DNA of 14,421 bases from an uncultured Lachnospiraceae bacterium (GTDB taxonomy: Bacteria > Bacillota > Clostridia > Lachnospirales > Lachnospiraceae), in the NCBI GenBank assembly GCA_910588815.1, contig CAJUQY010000059.1, positions 1-14,421 on the forward strand. The letters run 5' to 3'. The notes beneath the pieces are model-generated. The model had not been told where the DNA came from and made no database searches. It saw only the letters and a list, made by a program, of their open reading frames with translations. The position numbers and the translations under genes were made by a program. Each line of letters begins with the position of its first letter. Position 1 is the stretch's first letter. This document shows, in pieces, positions 5,817 through 14,238 of this stretch.

Positions 5817-8390
5817 TTACAGCTTCCGTCCACAGCACTGCTTGTACTTCTTGCCGGAACCGCAGGGGCAGGGATCGTTGGGGTAGACCTTCCTATCTTC
5901 CCGCTTTTTGGGGGCGTTGGCCAGGGAATCGTCCTTGTTGGTGCCGGTCACCTTGGCTACCTGCTCCCGTTCCACCCTCTGCTCCACGCGGACGTGGAAC
6001 AAAAGCTTGATGGTATCTTCCTGAATGTTGGCAGTCATGGCATCGAACATCTCATAACCGGCCATCTTGTATTCCACCAGAGGATCCCTCTGGCCGTAGG
6101 CCTGGAGGCCGATGCCCTGTCTCAACTGATCCATATCGTCAATATGATCCATCCATTTCCGGTCGATAACCTTTAAGAGGATCACCCGCTCCAGCTCTCT
6201 GACCTGCTCCGCTTCCGGGAACTGGGCTTCCTTTTCTTCGTAGAGCTTTACCGCCTCTTCTTTTAACGCATGCTTCAGCTTCCCCTTATTGTAGGAATCG
6301 TAATCGGCCTCCGGGATCTCCACCGGCTTCACGGGAACCGCGGGGGAAAGCAGATCGTTGAGGCTCTTCACATCCCACTCGTCCGGAGACTGATCGTCGG
6401 AAATGGTAGCGTCCACCGCGTTCTCCACCGTATCGGTGATCATCTTATAGATCACGTCCCGCATACTCTCACCGTCCAGCACCCGGCGCCGCTCCGCGTA
6501 AATCACCTCGCGCTGCTCGTTCATGACCTGGTCGTAATCAAGGAGCCGCTTTCTGATCCCGAAGTTGTTGCCCTCAATCTTCTTCTGTGCCTTCTCGATG
6601 GCGCCGGAAAGCATCTTATGCTCGATCTCCTCACCGTCTGCCACACCGAGGGTGTTGAAGATGGACATGAGCCGCTCCGAACCGAAGAGACGCATCAGGT
6701 CGTCCTCCAGACTGATGTAAAACCTGGACTCGCCTGGATCTCCCTGGCGGCCTGACCGGCCCCTCAGCTGATTGTCGATCCGTCTGGACTCGTGGCGCTC
6801 CGTGCCGATGATCTTAAGGCCGCCTGCCGCCTTGGCCTCCTCGTCCAGCTTGATATCCGTACCGCGGCCTGCCATGTTGGTGGCAATGGTCACTGCCCCG
6901 TGAACGCCGGCCTCGGCGACGATCTCCGCTTCCATCTCATGAAACTTGGCATTGAGCACCTTGTGGGCAATGCCCTTTTTCCGGAGCAGGCCGCTGATCT
7001 CCTCTGAAGAGTCGATATTGATGGTGCCGACCAGAACCGGCTGTCCCTTTTTGTGAGCCTCTATGACCGACTCCACCACCGCGTTCAGCTTCTCTTTTTT
7101 TGTCTTGTAAACGGCATCCTGCCTGTCGTTGCGGACCACGGGACGGTTCGTAGGGATCTCGATCACGTCCATGCCGTAGATATCCCGAAACTCCTTTTCC
7201 TCTGTCAGGGCCGTACCGGTCATGCCGGCTTTCTTGTCAAACTTGTTAAAGAAATTCTGAAAGGTGATGGTGGCCAGAGTCTTGCTCTCCCGCTTCACCT
7301 TCACATGCTCCTTGGCCTCGATGGCCTGATGAAGCCCGTCGGAATAACGGCGGCCCGGCATGATACGTCCAGTAAACTCGTCCACGATCAGCACCTGGTC
7401 ATCCTTCACCACATAGTCCTGGTCTCTGAACATCAGGTAATTGGCCCTGAGAGCCAGATCGACGTTGTGCTGGATCTCCAGATTCTCCGCGTCGGCCAGG
7501 TTTTCAATATGGAAGAACTGCTCCACCCTGGAAACACCCTCAGCCGTCAGGCTCACGACCTTTTCCTTTTCATTGACGATGAAATCGCCTGTCTCGGTGA
7601 TCTCTTCCTTCATAATGGCGGCCATCTTGGTCATCTCGCCGCTGGCCTCGCCCCTCTGGAGGCGCTTCGCCAGACTGTCGCAGACCTCATAGAGCTTGGT
7701 GGACTTTCCGCTCTGGCCGGAAATGATCAGAGGAGTCCTGGCCTCGTCGATGAGAACCGAGTCCACCTCGTCGACGATGGCATAATGGAGATCCCTGAGG
7801 ACAAGCTGCTCCTTGTAGATCACCATGTTGTCCCTCAGGTAATCAAAGCCCAGCTCATTGTTGGTCACATAGGTAATGTCGCATTTATAGGCTTCCCGCC
7901 TTTCATCATTGGTCATGCTGTTTAACACGACACCGACGCTCAGTCCCAGGAATTCGTGGATCTGTCCCATCCACTCCGCATCACGCTTGGCCAGATAGTC
8001 GTTGACCGTCACGATATGGACGCCTCGTCCCTCCAGCGCATTCAGATAAGCGGGAAGGGTCGCCACCAGAGTCTTTCCTTCACCGGTCTTCATCTCCGAG
8101 ATCCGGCCCTGGTGAAGGACAATGCCGCCCAGGATCTGCACCGGGTAATGCTCCATGTTGAGCACCCGCCTGGCCGCCTCGCGGACCGTGGCGTAGGCCT
8201 CCGGCATCAGATCATCCAGAGTCTCGCCCTTTTCCAGCCTGCCCTTGAATTCCTTTGTTTTTGCTTTCAGCTCCCCGTCAGAAAGCTTCATCATCTCCGG
8301 GCGCATGGCGACAATCTTTTCCATGACCGGCCTGATCAGCTTGATCTCCCGTTCGCTGTGTGTTCCAAATAGCTTCTGCATCAAACCCAT
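5817..8390 (-). CDS. secA: Preprotein translocase ATPase SecA
   Basis: The motor ATPase that pushes unfolded secretory proteins through SecYEG at the cytoplasmic membrane. 857 residues, near the usual length. Visible marks are Walker A MKTGEGKT (residues 100-107), NDYLAKRDAEWM (130-141), the DEVD Walker B variant (207-210), DEFTGRIMPGRRYSDGLHQA before the helicase half, TNMAGRGTDIKL and QLRGRSGRQGDPGESRFYISL in the second ATPase domain, and a C-terminal zinc-binding tail PCPCGSGKKYKQCCG that contacts SecB-like partners or ribosomes. The ATG at 8390 was chosen because CAGGAG lies 9 bases upstream and MGLMQKLFG is the family N-terminus. A 15-codon extension to 8435 lacks a site. It is divergent from hpf and followed by prfB. 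A promoter is visible at 8451-8479. Confidence 0.98.
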   Translation of the reverse strand: MGLMQKLFGTHSEREIKLIRPVMEKIVAMRPEMMKLSDGELKAKTKEFKGRLEKGETLDDLMPEAYATVREAARRVLNMEHYPVQILGGIVLHQGRISEMKTGEGKTLVATLPAYLNALEGRGVHIVTVNDYLAKRDAEWMGQIHEFLGLSVGVVLNSMTNDERREAYKCDITYVTNNELGFDYLRDNMVIYKEQLVLRDLHYAIVDEVDSVLIDEARTPLIISGQSGKSTKLYEVCDSLAKRLQRGEASGEMTKMAAIMKEEITETGDFIVNEKEKVVSLTAEGVSRVEQFFHIENLADAENLEIQHNVDLALRANYLMFRDQDYVVKDDQVLIVDEFTGRIMPGRRYSDGLHQAIEAKEHVKVKRESKTLATITFQNFFNKFDKKAGMTGTALTEEKEFRDIYGMDVIEIPTNRPVVRNDRQDAVYKTKKEKLNAVVESVIEAHKKGQPVLVGTINIDSSEEISGLLRKKGIAHKVLNAKFHEMEAEIVAEAGVHGAVTIATNMAGRGTDIKLDEEAKAAGGLKIIGTERHESRRIDNQLRGRSGRQGDPGESRFYISLEDDLMRLFGSERLMSIFNTLGVADGEEIEHKMLSGAIEKAQKKIEGNNFGIRKRLLDYDQVMNEQREVIYAERRRVLDGESMRDVIYKMITDTVENAVDATISDDQSPDEWDVKSLNDLLSPAVPVKPVEIPEADYDSYNKGKLKHALKEEAVKLYEEKEAQFPEAEQVRELERVILLKVIDRKWMDHIDDMDQLRQGIGLQAYGQRDPLVEYKMAGYEMFDAMTANIQEDTIKLLFHVRVEQRVEREQVAKVTGTNKDDSLANAPKKREDRKVYPNDPCPCGSGKKYKQCCGRKL

Positions 8391-8450
8391 ATCTGTACGC
8401 TCCTGTTTTTTTTTCAAACAGATATCCATAAACACTTGTAAATCTTTTCT

Positions 8451-8479
8451 ATTGTATCACCAACTTCCGTTTCCTTCAA
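8451..8479 (-). promoter_or_regulatory. Probable secA promoter
   Basis: On the minus strand TTGAAG (8474-8479), 17 bases, then TACAAT (8451-8456): a reasonable sigma-A type promoter about 60 bases upstream of the secA ATG. Confidence 0.55.
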
Positions 8480-8551
8480 CTGTTTTCTTATTTGGACAGT
8501 TTGCACAAAGCTCCGGCGCCTTTTCTTCTTCAGACAGGCCCGGCCCAAGAG

Positions 8552-8664
8552 TTATCCACATTATCCCCAAAAGTTATCCACTAAAATCCTCCCCGTTTTC
8601 CCTTGATTTCCCATACTTCCGGAAACTTATCCACATAATCCCCGAAGTTCTCCACTGTGGACAA
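8552..8664. promoter_or_regulatory. Cluster of DnaA-box-like 9-mers
   Basis: Two exact matches to the classic DnaA box TTATCCACA lie at 8552-8560 and 8627-8635. Near matches are TTATCCCCA (8561-8569), TTATCCACT (8574-8582), TTCTCCACT (8648-8656) and, on the other strand, TTGTCCACA (complement of TGTGGACAA at 8656-8664). Each exact box is followed at once by a (T)TATCCCC-like 9-mer, so the unit appears duplicated. The cluster sits in the 544-base divergent secA-hpf spacer, about 160 bases upstream of secA and about 160 bases before the hpf promoter. Known DnaA-box clusters outside oriC in Bacillus bind DnaA and affect initiation timing or nearby genes. The same role here is inference. Confidence 0.6.
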
Positions 8665-8818
8665 CCGAAATGCCGGAAAACATCAGTTTTGTGAACTTAA
8701 CCGAATTTCATGGTCTCCGGAACTTTTTGTCCTGTTTCTATTGACTTTTTCAGAAGCTTCGTTCTTCGTATTCCCTTTTCTGTTGTCGAACAATTCTTGT
8801 TATTTTATTTGTTTTGCC

Positions 8819-8846
8819 TTGTAATTTTTTTATTATATGGTATAAT
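8819..8846 (+). promoter_or_regulatory. hpf promoter
   Basis: TTGTAA (8819-8824), 16 bases, then TATAAT (8841-8846), with a TGG just before the -10 (extended -10 form). A second TATAAT lies at 8852-8857. The 5' leader would be roughly 80 bases and contains a small AATCC/GGATT stem near 8868-8881. Confidence 0.65.
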
Positions 8847-8934
8847 TTCTATATAATCCACCTTAAAATCCGGTCGGATTCAGGAACGTTTTCACAGACG
8901 ATTCCGAAAATACACAGAAAAAGGAGTTGGTGTT

Positions 8935-9462
8935 ATGAAGTATATCATTACCGGAAGGAATATCGACGTTACCGAAGGACTCAAAAATGCCATTCACGAA
9001 AAGATCGGTAAGCTGGAGCGCTACTTTACCCCGGCCACAGAGATCCATGTTACCTTAAGCGTCGAAAAAGACCGTCAGAAGATCGAAGTCACCATTCCCG
9101 TAAAAGGTTCCATTATCCGTTCCGAACAGGTCAGCAGCGACATGTATGTTTCCATCGACCTGGTAGAAGAGATCATCGAGCGTCAGTTAAAGCGCTATAA
9201 GACCAAGCTGGTGGATCAGAAGCAGAGCGCCGCTTCCTTTTCTGAAGCTTATATCGAAGAAGAGGCCGACGATCCCGAAGAGATCAAGATCGTACGCACC
9301 AAGCGTTTCGCCGTAAAGCCCATGGATCCGGAGGAAGCCTGCATCCAGATGGAGCTTCTCGGCCACAATTTCTTTGTATTCCGAAACAGCGAGACCGACG
9401 AGGTCAGCGTGGTATATAAAAGAAAGGGAAACACCTACGGACTCATCGAACCGGATTTCTGA
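8935..9462 (+). CDS. hpf: Long-form ribosome hibernation promoting factor
   Basis: A 175-residue HPF/RaiA-type protein that binds the 30S decoding region and drives formation of inactive 100S ribosome dimers in stationary phase or stress. The N-terminal ribosome-binding domain (about 1-95) begins MKYIITGRNIDVTEGLK. A charged linker (about 100-117, rich in Glu/Asp) follows. The C-terminal dimerisation domain (about 118-175) contains VRTKRFAVKPMDPEEACIQM and LLGHNFFVFRN, which marks the long form found in most Firmicutes. The ATG at 8935 has AAGGAG 8 bases upstream. It is divergent from secA, whereas in Bacillus hpf, secA and prfB lie on one strand. A -10/-35 pair at 8819-8846 and a strong terminator at 9466-9512 make it a single-gene unit. 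Confidence 0.96.
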   Translation: MKYIITGRNIDVTEGLKNAIHEKIGKLERYFTPATEIHVTLSVEKDRQKIEVTIPVKGSIIRSEQVSSDMYVSIDLVEEIIERQLKRYKTKLVDQKQSAASFSEAYIEEEADDPEEIKIVRTKRFAVKPMDPEEACIQMELLGHNFFVFRNSETDEVSVVYKRKGNTYGLIEPDF

Positions 9463-9465
9463 TCC

Positions 9466-9512
9466 GGAAATAACAACCGGCGCGGCATAAAGCCGCGCCG
9501 GTTGTTATTTCC
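9466..9512. terminator. Perfect 21-bp hairpin terminator between hpf and the ABC operon
   Basis: Arms 9466-9486 and 9492-9512 are perfectly complementary around a 5-base ATAAA loop. The core is GC-rich (ACCGGCGCGGC) and the outer part is AT-rich (AAATAACA). The 3' arm carries the T-rich tract on both strands, so it can end both hpf and the convergent ABC transcript. It begins 4 bases after the hpf stop. Confidence 0.85.
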
Positions 9513-9583
9513 GCTGTTTCCATGTTCAGCGGGATTCCAGACCATACTATTCTTTTACCTTTTGTCGGATTTTCTTTTATCAT

Positions 9584-11341
9584 TTATACCGCAAACTGGC
9601 TGTTGTAAAGCTTCGCATAGAACCCGTTCTTTTCAAGCAGCTCCCTGTGGCTTCCCTGCTCGACGACAGAACCGTCCTTCATGACCAGGATCACGTCGGC
9701 TTCTTTTATGGTGGAGAGGCGGTGGGCCACGATAAAGCTGGTCCTCCCCTCCATCATTTTGGCAAAAGCCTGCTGGATGCGTATCTCCGTCCTGGTGTCA
9801 ATGGAGGATGTCGCCTCATCGAGGATCAGCATGGGCGGCAGGCAAAGCATGACTCTGGTGATACAGAGAAGCTGCTTCTGTCCCTGGGAAAGATTGTCCC
9901 CGTCCTCGGTGATCACCGTGTCATAGCCCTTCGGCAGACGCTTGATAAAACTGTGGGCATGGGAAGCCTTCGCCGCCTGAACGATCTCTTCCTCTGAGGC
10001 CTCCGGCCGTCCCATGGCAATATTTTCCCGGATGGTGCCGTTCCTAAGCCATGTATCCTGAAGCACCATACCGTAATTTTCCCGCAGGCTCTTTCTGGTG
10101 ATCTCCCGGATTTCCTTTCCGTCCACCAGGATCTTTCCACCGTCCACGTCATAGAACCGCATCAAGAGGTTGATCATGGTGGTTTTCCCGCATCCGGTGG
10201 GCCCCACGATGGCCACCCGCTGCCCCGGCTCCACTTTCAGATTGAAATCCTCGATCAGCTTCTGGGCCGGATCGTAGGAGAACGATACATGTTCAATGGC
10301 AACGTTTCCTTCCGCCCTTCCAAGGTTCCCCGCATCCGCCCGGTCCGGCACCTGCGGTTCCTCCTCGATCAGCTCAAAGATCCTCGCAGCGCAGGCCAAT
10401 GCATTCTGAAGCTCTGTCACCACGCCGGAGATCTCATTAAAGGGCTTTGTATACTGGTTTGCATATGTCAGGAAGCAGGAAAGCTGCCCCACGCTGATTC
10501 CTCCGGAAATGGCAGAAAGAGCCCCGGTAATGCCCACGCCGGTATAAACCAGGCTGTTGACAAATCTGGTGGAGGGATTCACCAGTGAAGAGAAGAAGAT
10601 AGCCCGCAGAGAACAATCCTTAAGCCTTCCGTTGATCTCGTCGAACCGGGCCTTTGTCTCCTCTTCATGATTAAAAGCCTGGACCACCTTCTGATTCCCG
10701 ATGGCCTCTTCAATGAGGGCCGTCTGCTCCCCTCTTGTCTCCGACTGAAGCCTGAACATGGAATAGGTCTTCTTGGCGATAAAACTTGCCACAAATAAGG
10801 AGACCGGCGTGATCACCACCACCACCAGGGTGATCTTCACATTCACCGACAGCATAAAGCCAAGGGTCCCCACAATGGTCATTACCCCGGTAAAAAGCTG
10901 GGTAAAACCCATCAGGAGTCCGTCGGCAAACTGATCCACATCGGCGATGACCCGGCTCACCACCTCGCCGTAGGAATGGCTGTCGATATATTTTAATGGA
11001 AGGATCTCAATCTTGGCGAAGGCATCCCGCCTGATATCCCGGATCACCCGGTAGGTAATACGGTTGTTGCACAGATTCATGAGCCATTGAGAGACTGCCG
11101 TCAGGGCAATAACAAAGACTATGGTCCAAAGGACAGCCCTGATCTCGTCAAAAGCCACCTCCCCGGGTCCGACGATCTGGTCAATGGCCCGGCCAGTCAG
11201 AATGGGAATGTACAGGGTAAATGCCACCGTCAACGCCGCGAAAGCCAGGGATGCCGCCACAAAAAACCAGTATTTCTTAATATACCGGAGCACCTTTTTC
11301 AAGGTTCCCCTCTCCGCCTTTTTCTTTTTCTGTTCAGCCAT
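9584..11341 (-). CDS. ABC exporter half-transporter, canonical ATP site
   Basis: A 585-residue fusion of a six-helix membrane domain (about 20-320) and an ATPase domain (about 345-585), the layout of type IV (MsbA/BmrA-like) exporters. ATPase marks are Walker A GPTGCGKTT (380-388), LQDTWL Q-loop (428-433), a changed signature LSQGQ (484-488), Walker B MLILDE with catalytic Glu509, and His540 in VAHRLST. The ATG at 11341 has AAGGAGGT 8 bases upstream and overlaps the end of the partner gene by 8 bases. A 54-residue upstream extension is only a shadow of that partner. The overlap implies translational coupling and a heterodimer. The substrate is unknown, and drug or lipid/peptide export is typical for the family. 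Normal Walker B and switch residues place the working ATP site on this subunit. Confidence 0.92.
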   Translation of the reverse strand: MAEQKKKKAERGTLKKVLRYIKKYWFFVAASLAFAALTVAFTLYIPILTGRAIDQIVGPGEVAFDEIRAVLWTIVFVIALTAVSQWLMNLCNNRITYRVIRDIRRDAFAKIEILPLKYIDSHSYGEVVSRVIADVDQFADGLLMGFTQLFTGVMTIVGTLGFMLSVNVKITLVVVVITPVSLFVASFIAKKTYSMFRLQSETRGEQTALIEEAIGNQKVVQAFNHEEETKARFDEINGRLKDCSLRAIFFSSLVNPSTRFVNSLVYTGVGITGALSAISGGISVGQLSCFLTYANQYTKPFNEISGVVTELQNALACAARIFELIEEEPQVPDRADAGNLGRAEGNVAIEHVSFSYDPAQKLIEDFNLKVEPGQRVAIVGPTGCGKTTMINLLMRFYDVDGGKILVDGKEIREITRKSLRENYGMVLQDTWLRNGTIRENIAMGRPEASEEEIVQAAKASHAHSFIKRLPKGYDTVITEDGDNLSQGQKQLLCITRVMLCLPPMLILDEATSSIDTRTEIRIQQAFAKMMEGRTSFIVAHRLSTIKEADVILVMKDGSVVEQGSHRELLEKNGFYAKLYNSQFAV

Positions 11342-13070
11342 TTGCCTGCACCTCCTTGGGGAACTGGGAATAATAGATCTCCTGATAGACGCTGCACGAT
11401 TCCAGAAGCGTCTCATGGCTTCCGATCCCGGCCACCTCACCGTCCTCCAGCACAATGATCTTATCCGCATAACGGACGGATGAAGCCCTCTGGGAAACGA
11501 CAAACACCGTCAGCTTTTCTTTCATGTCCCGGATTGCCATGCGCAGGCTCAGATCGGTGGCAAAATCCAGGGCCGAAGCGCTGTCGTCCAGGATCAGGAT
11601 CTCCGGCTTCTTTACAAGAGCCCTTGCTATGGTCAGCCTCTGGCGCTGTCCGCCGGAAAGATTCTTCCCGCCCTGGGCCACCGGCGTGTCAAGCCCCTGC
11701 TCTTTCTTCTCTACAAACTCCTTCGCCTGAGAGATCTCGAGGGCCTCCCACAGCTCTTCTTCTGTGGCGTCGGCCTTTCCCCATTGTAAATTCTCCCGGA
11801 TACTGCCTTTAAAAAGCACCGCCTTCTGCGGCACCACGCTGATCTTCTCCCTCAGCGCATGGGTCGGATAATCCTTCACATTGACACCGTCTACCAAGAC
11901 CTGGCCACCGCTCACGTCGTAAAACCTGGGGATCAGATTGACCAGAGAGGATTTTCCGGAGCCAGTGCCTCCGATGATCCCGATGGTCTCCCCCCGTTCT
12001 GCCCGAAAGCTCACATGGCTCAAAGACTCCGCCCCCGCATTCTTATAATGAAGGCAGGCATCTGAAAACTCCACCGTCCCCCGCTGCGCCGGCTTCGTCT
12101 CTCCCCAGACCTCAGGCGCCGTCATGCTGGACTCCGTCTCCAGAACCGAAGCGATCCTCCCGGCACAGGCCAGGGCTTTGGTAATGGTGATGATCAGGTT
12201 CGCCAGCTTAATTAACTCCACCAAAATCTGGGACATATAATTGACCAGCGCCACCACCTGGCCCTGGCTGATGATGCCTCCGTCCACCTGAATGGCTCCC
12301 GTCCAGATGAGCGCCACCACGGCGCCGTTGATGATCACATAGGTAAGAGGATTCATCAATGCGGAGATCCGCCCCGCAAACACCTGCATTCTCGTAAGGC
12401 TCTCATTCCTCTCTGAAAACCGCTCCCGCTCTTCCTCTTCCTTATTAAATGCGCGCAGAACCCGGACGCCGGTCAGATTCTCTCTTGTGATCCCGAGAAC
12501 CTTGTCAAGTCCTGCCTGAACTTTCTTATATAAGGGCATAGTGACCATCATGATCCCGAACACCACCACAGACAGAAGGGGAATCGTCACCACAAAGACC
12601 ATGGCCGCCTGAAAATTGATGGTGAAGGCCATGACCATGGCGCCGAACACGATAAAGGGAGACCGGAGGAACAGCCGCAGAGTCATGTTGACGCCGGACT
12701 GGGCCTGGTTCACGTCACTGGTCATCCTGGTGATCATAGTCGAAGTCCCCAGGGTGTCGATCTCCGTATAAGAAAGCCCCTGAATGTGGGAGAACAGGGC
12801 TCCGCGCACCCCGGTGGCAAATCCCACCGCCGCCTTGGCCGCAAAATACTGGGCTGTCACGGAGCAGACCAGACCAATGAACCCCAGCGCCACCATGACC
12901 AGGCACATGCGGGTCACATACCCCGTATCCCGGTTTGCGATTCCCCTGTCAATGACCGCGGCCATCACAAGGGGCACCAAAAGCTCAAAGGATGCCTCCA
13001 GAAGCTTAAAAAGCGGCCCCAGGACACTCTCTTTTCGGTAATCCTTCAGATAAATAAGAAGTCGTTTCAT
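11334..13070 (-). CDS. ABC exporter half-transporter, degenerate ATP site
   Basis: A 578-residue exporter subunit with an N-terminal six-helix membrane domain and a C-terminal ATPase. ATPase marks are Walker A GGTGSGKSS (367-375), canonical signature LSGGQ (471-475), Walker B ILILDD (491-496), where the catalytic Glu is replaced by Asp496, and a switch loop VVSQR, where His is replaced by Gln527. Loss of both residues marks the degenerate ATP site known from heterodimers such as TM287/288 and BmrC/BmrD. The next gene carries the complementary set. The ATG at 13070 is preferred over GTG at 13079 because GAGG lies about 8 bases upstream and the usual N-terminus is MKRLL-YLK-Y. The genes overlap by 8 bases. 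It is divergent from the LysR gene, with about 240 bases between the two starts. Confidence 0.92.
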   Translation of the reverse strand: MKRLLIYLKDYRKESVLGPLFKLLEASFELLVPLVMAAVIDRGIANRDTGYVTRMCLVMVALGFIGLVCSVTAQYFAAKAAVGFATGVRGALFSHIQGLSYTEIDTLGTSTMITRMTSDVNQAQSGVNMTLRLFLRSPFIVFGAMVMAFTINFQAAMVFVVTIPLLSVVVFGIMMVTMPLYKKVQAGLDKVLGITRENLTGVRVLRAFNKEEEERERFSERNESLTRMQVFAGRISALMNPLTYVIINGAVVALIWTGAIQVDGGIISQGQVVALVNYMSQILVELIKLANLIITITKALACAGRIASVLETESSMTAPEVWGETKPAQRGTVEFSDACLHYKNAGAESLSHVSFRAERGETIGIIGGTGSGKSSLVNLIPRFYDVSGGQVLVDGVNVKDYPTHALREKISVVPQKAVLFKGSIRENLQWGKADATEEELWEALEISQAKEFVEKKEQGLDTPVAQGGKNLSGGQRQRLTIARALVKKPEILILDDSASALDFATDLSLRMAIRDMKEKLTVFVVSQRASSVRYADKIIVLEDGEVAGIGSHETLLESCSVYQEIYYSQFPKEVQANG

Positions 13071-13160
13071 ACCCTTCACCTCAAAGTATTTTCCTGATAT
13101 TTGTGTTGCATTTTTACGGTTTTTATACTATCATAGAATGAACCATATGAAAAATATTAT

Positions 13161-13195
13161 ATCTATATGGAATCTATATTTATTTTATATAGATT
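13161..13195. promoter_or_regulatory. Repeated ATCTATAT motif, likely operator between LysR and ABC genes
   Basis: ATCTATAT occurs at 13161-13168 and 13172-13179 (11-bp period, one helical turn) and inverted, as ATATAGAT, at 13187-13194. The last two form a perfect inverted repeat, AATCTATAT-N7-ATATAGATT (13171-13195). A minus-strand TATAAT (13156-13161) abuts it with no good -35 box, as expected of a promoter that needs an activator. LysR-type regulators often control a divergent neighbour from such sites (T-N11-A inside dyads). The link is inference. Confidence 0.5.
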
Positions 13196-13214
13196 GGGAT
13201 GTGCGCAAAACAAG

Positions 13215-13253
13215 ATACCGGCAGACGCTTTACACATATCCATGTGCCGGTAT
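13215..13253 (+). repeat. Inverted repeat in the LysR gene leader
   Basis: ATACCGGCA (13215-13223) and TGCCGGTAT (13245-13253) form a perfect 9-bp stem with a 21-base loop, about 60 bases before the LysR start. No U-run follows, so it may be a leader structure or a second binding site. Confidence 0.4.
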
Positions 13254-13311
13254 ACGGATTTCTATGCGCCGGCCCCCAACATCTCCGTGAAAGTCCGAAA
13301 GGAGCCCCTCT

Positions 13312-14238
13312 ATGGATCTCAAACAACTTTCTTATTTTGTCACCGTCGTCGACGAAGGCACCATCTCGGCGGCAGCCAAAAAGCTCCACATGACCCAGCC
13401 GCCTTTGAGCACCCAGCTTAAGCTTCTGGAGGAAGAGACCGGCTGCCTGCTTTTTGAGCGGGGTCCCCGGGCGGTCCGGCTCACGGATGCGGGAAAAATG
13501 GTATATGAACGGGCTTCCACGCTTCTCCACATGTCCTCTCTCCTGAAAGAGGAGCTCCAGGAGTACCGTAGGGGGACCCATGGGATCCTGCGGCTCGGCG
13601 TGGTCTCCTCGGTGAGCAGCACCTTATTCTGCCAGTGGTTTGCTGGTTTTCACAAACGAAATCCCGAACTCCGCTTTGAACTCTCCGAAGCCGATACCTA
13701 TCAGCTCCTGGAAAATTTAAGAGGCGGCCTCATTGAGCTTGCCATCGTCCGCACCCCGTTTCCCGCCGGTGATTTTCAGACTTTTCCCCTCAAAAAAGAG
13801 AGGATCACCGTCGCCGGACACGCCCGCTATTTTTCTGATCTCCCCTCATCCCCCGCAACCTCCCAGAAAACTCCGGACACGGCCCCGCTGCCCATTCCCG
13901 GCACGATCTCTTTAAAAATACTTTCTCGTATGCCTTTCATCCTTTACCGGAGATGGGAAGGGGTCCTCTCTGCCGCTTTTCACAGGGAAAACCTGCCTTT
14001 TGAACCCTTTTGCAAAAATGACGATGCCAAAACCACCGCATTTCTGGCAGACGCCGGCGCCGGTGTCGGAATCCTGCCGGAATCTGCCATTCCCCTGCTC
14101 AAACACAGGGATACCATATGGCGTCCCATTGAACACGATACTCTGACCTCCACGATCTCCATGATTCAGAATAAAAATGCAGCTTTGTCTGCTCCCGCCA
14201 GAATGTTCACAGAGTTTCTGCTGACCGAAATATCCTGA
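13312..14238 (+). CDS. LysR-family transcriptional regulator
   Basis: A 308-residue one-component regulator. The N-terminal winged helix-turn-helix (about 1-60) begins MDLKQLSYFVTVVDEGTISAA and contains the recognition-helix stretch MTQPPLSTQLKLLEEETG. A linker helix (about 61-88) and a periplasmic-binding-like effector domain (about 91-300) follow. The ATG at 13312 has AAAGGAG 7 bases upstream. The effector domain carries a Ser/Pro/Thr-rich insert at about 178-197 (SSPATSQKTPDTAPLPIPG), where many relatives have a compact loop, and the coding sequence there is also looser in codon use. It is divergent from the ABC exporter pair. By the usual habit of the family it probably regulates that pair and itself from 13161-13195. 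The ligand is unknown and might be an exported substrate. Confidence 0.93.
   Translation: MDLKQLSYFVTVVDEGTISAAAKKLHMTQPPLSTQLKLLEEETGCLLFERGPRAVRLTDAGKMVYERASTLLHMSSLLKEELQEYRRGTHGILRLGVVSSVSSTLFCQWFAGFHKRNPELRFELSEADTYQLLENLRGGLIELAIVRTPFPAGDFQTFPLKKERITVAGHARYFSDLPSSPATSQKTPDTAPLPIPGTISLKILSRMPFILYRRWEGVLSAAFHRENLPFEPFCKNDDAKTTAFLADAGAGVGILPESAIPLLKHRDTIWRPIEHDTLTSTISMIQNKNAALSAPARMFTEFLLTEIS

Noticed and set aside
5467..5886. Plus-strand ORF in the secA-prfB gap
   Set aside because: It runs over the TTG start of prfB and the end of secA, has no ribosome site, and reads through the long hairpin.
7053..7925. 290-residue plus-strand ORF
   Set aside because: It is antisense to secA, whose motifs are unmistakable; the His/Leu-rich composition is a typical shadow.
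8436..8934. Possible chromosomal or plasmid replication origin
   Set aside because: DnaA-like boxes and an AT-rich stretch are present, but no dnaA, dnaN, rpmH, parAB or replication initiator lies nearby, and the flanks are housekeeping genes with their own promoters. A secondary DnaA cluster is the more modest reading.
13161..13194. ATCTATAT repeats as a CRISPR or satellite array
   Set aside because: Only three 8-base units, one inverted, in a promoter region; no spacers and no cas genes. An operator fits better.
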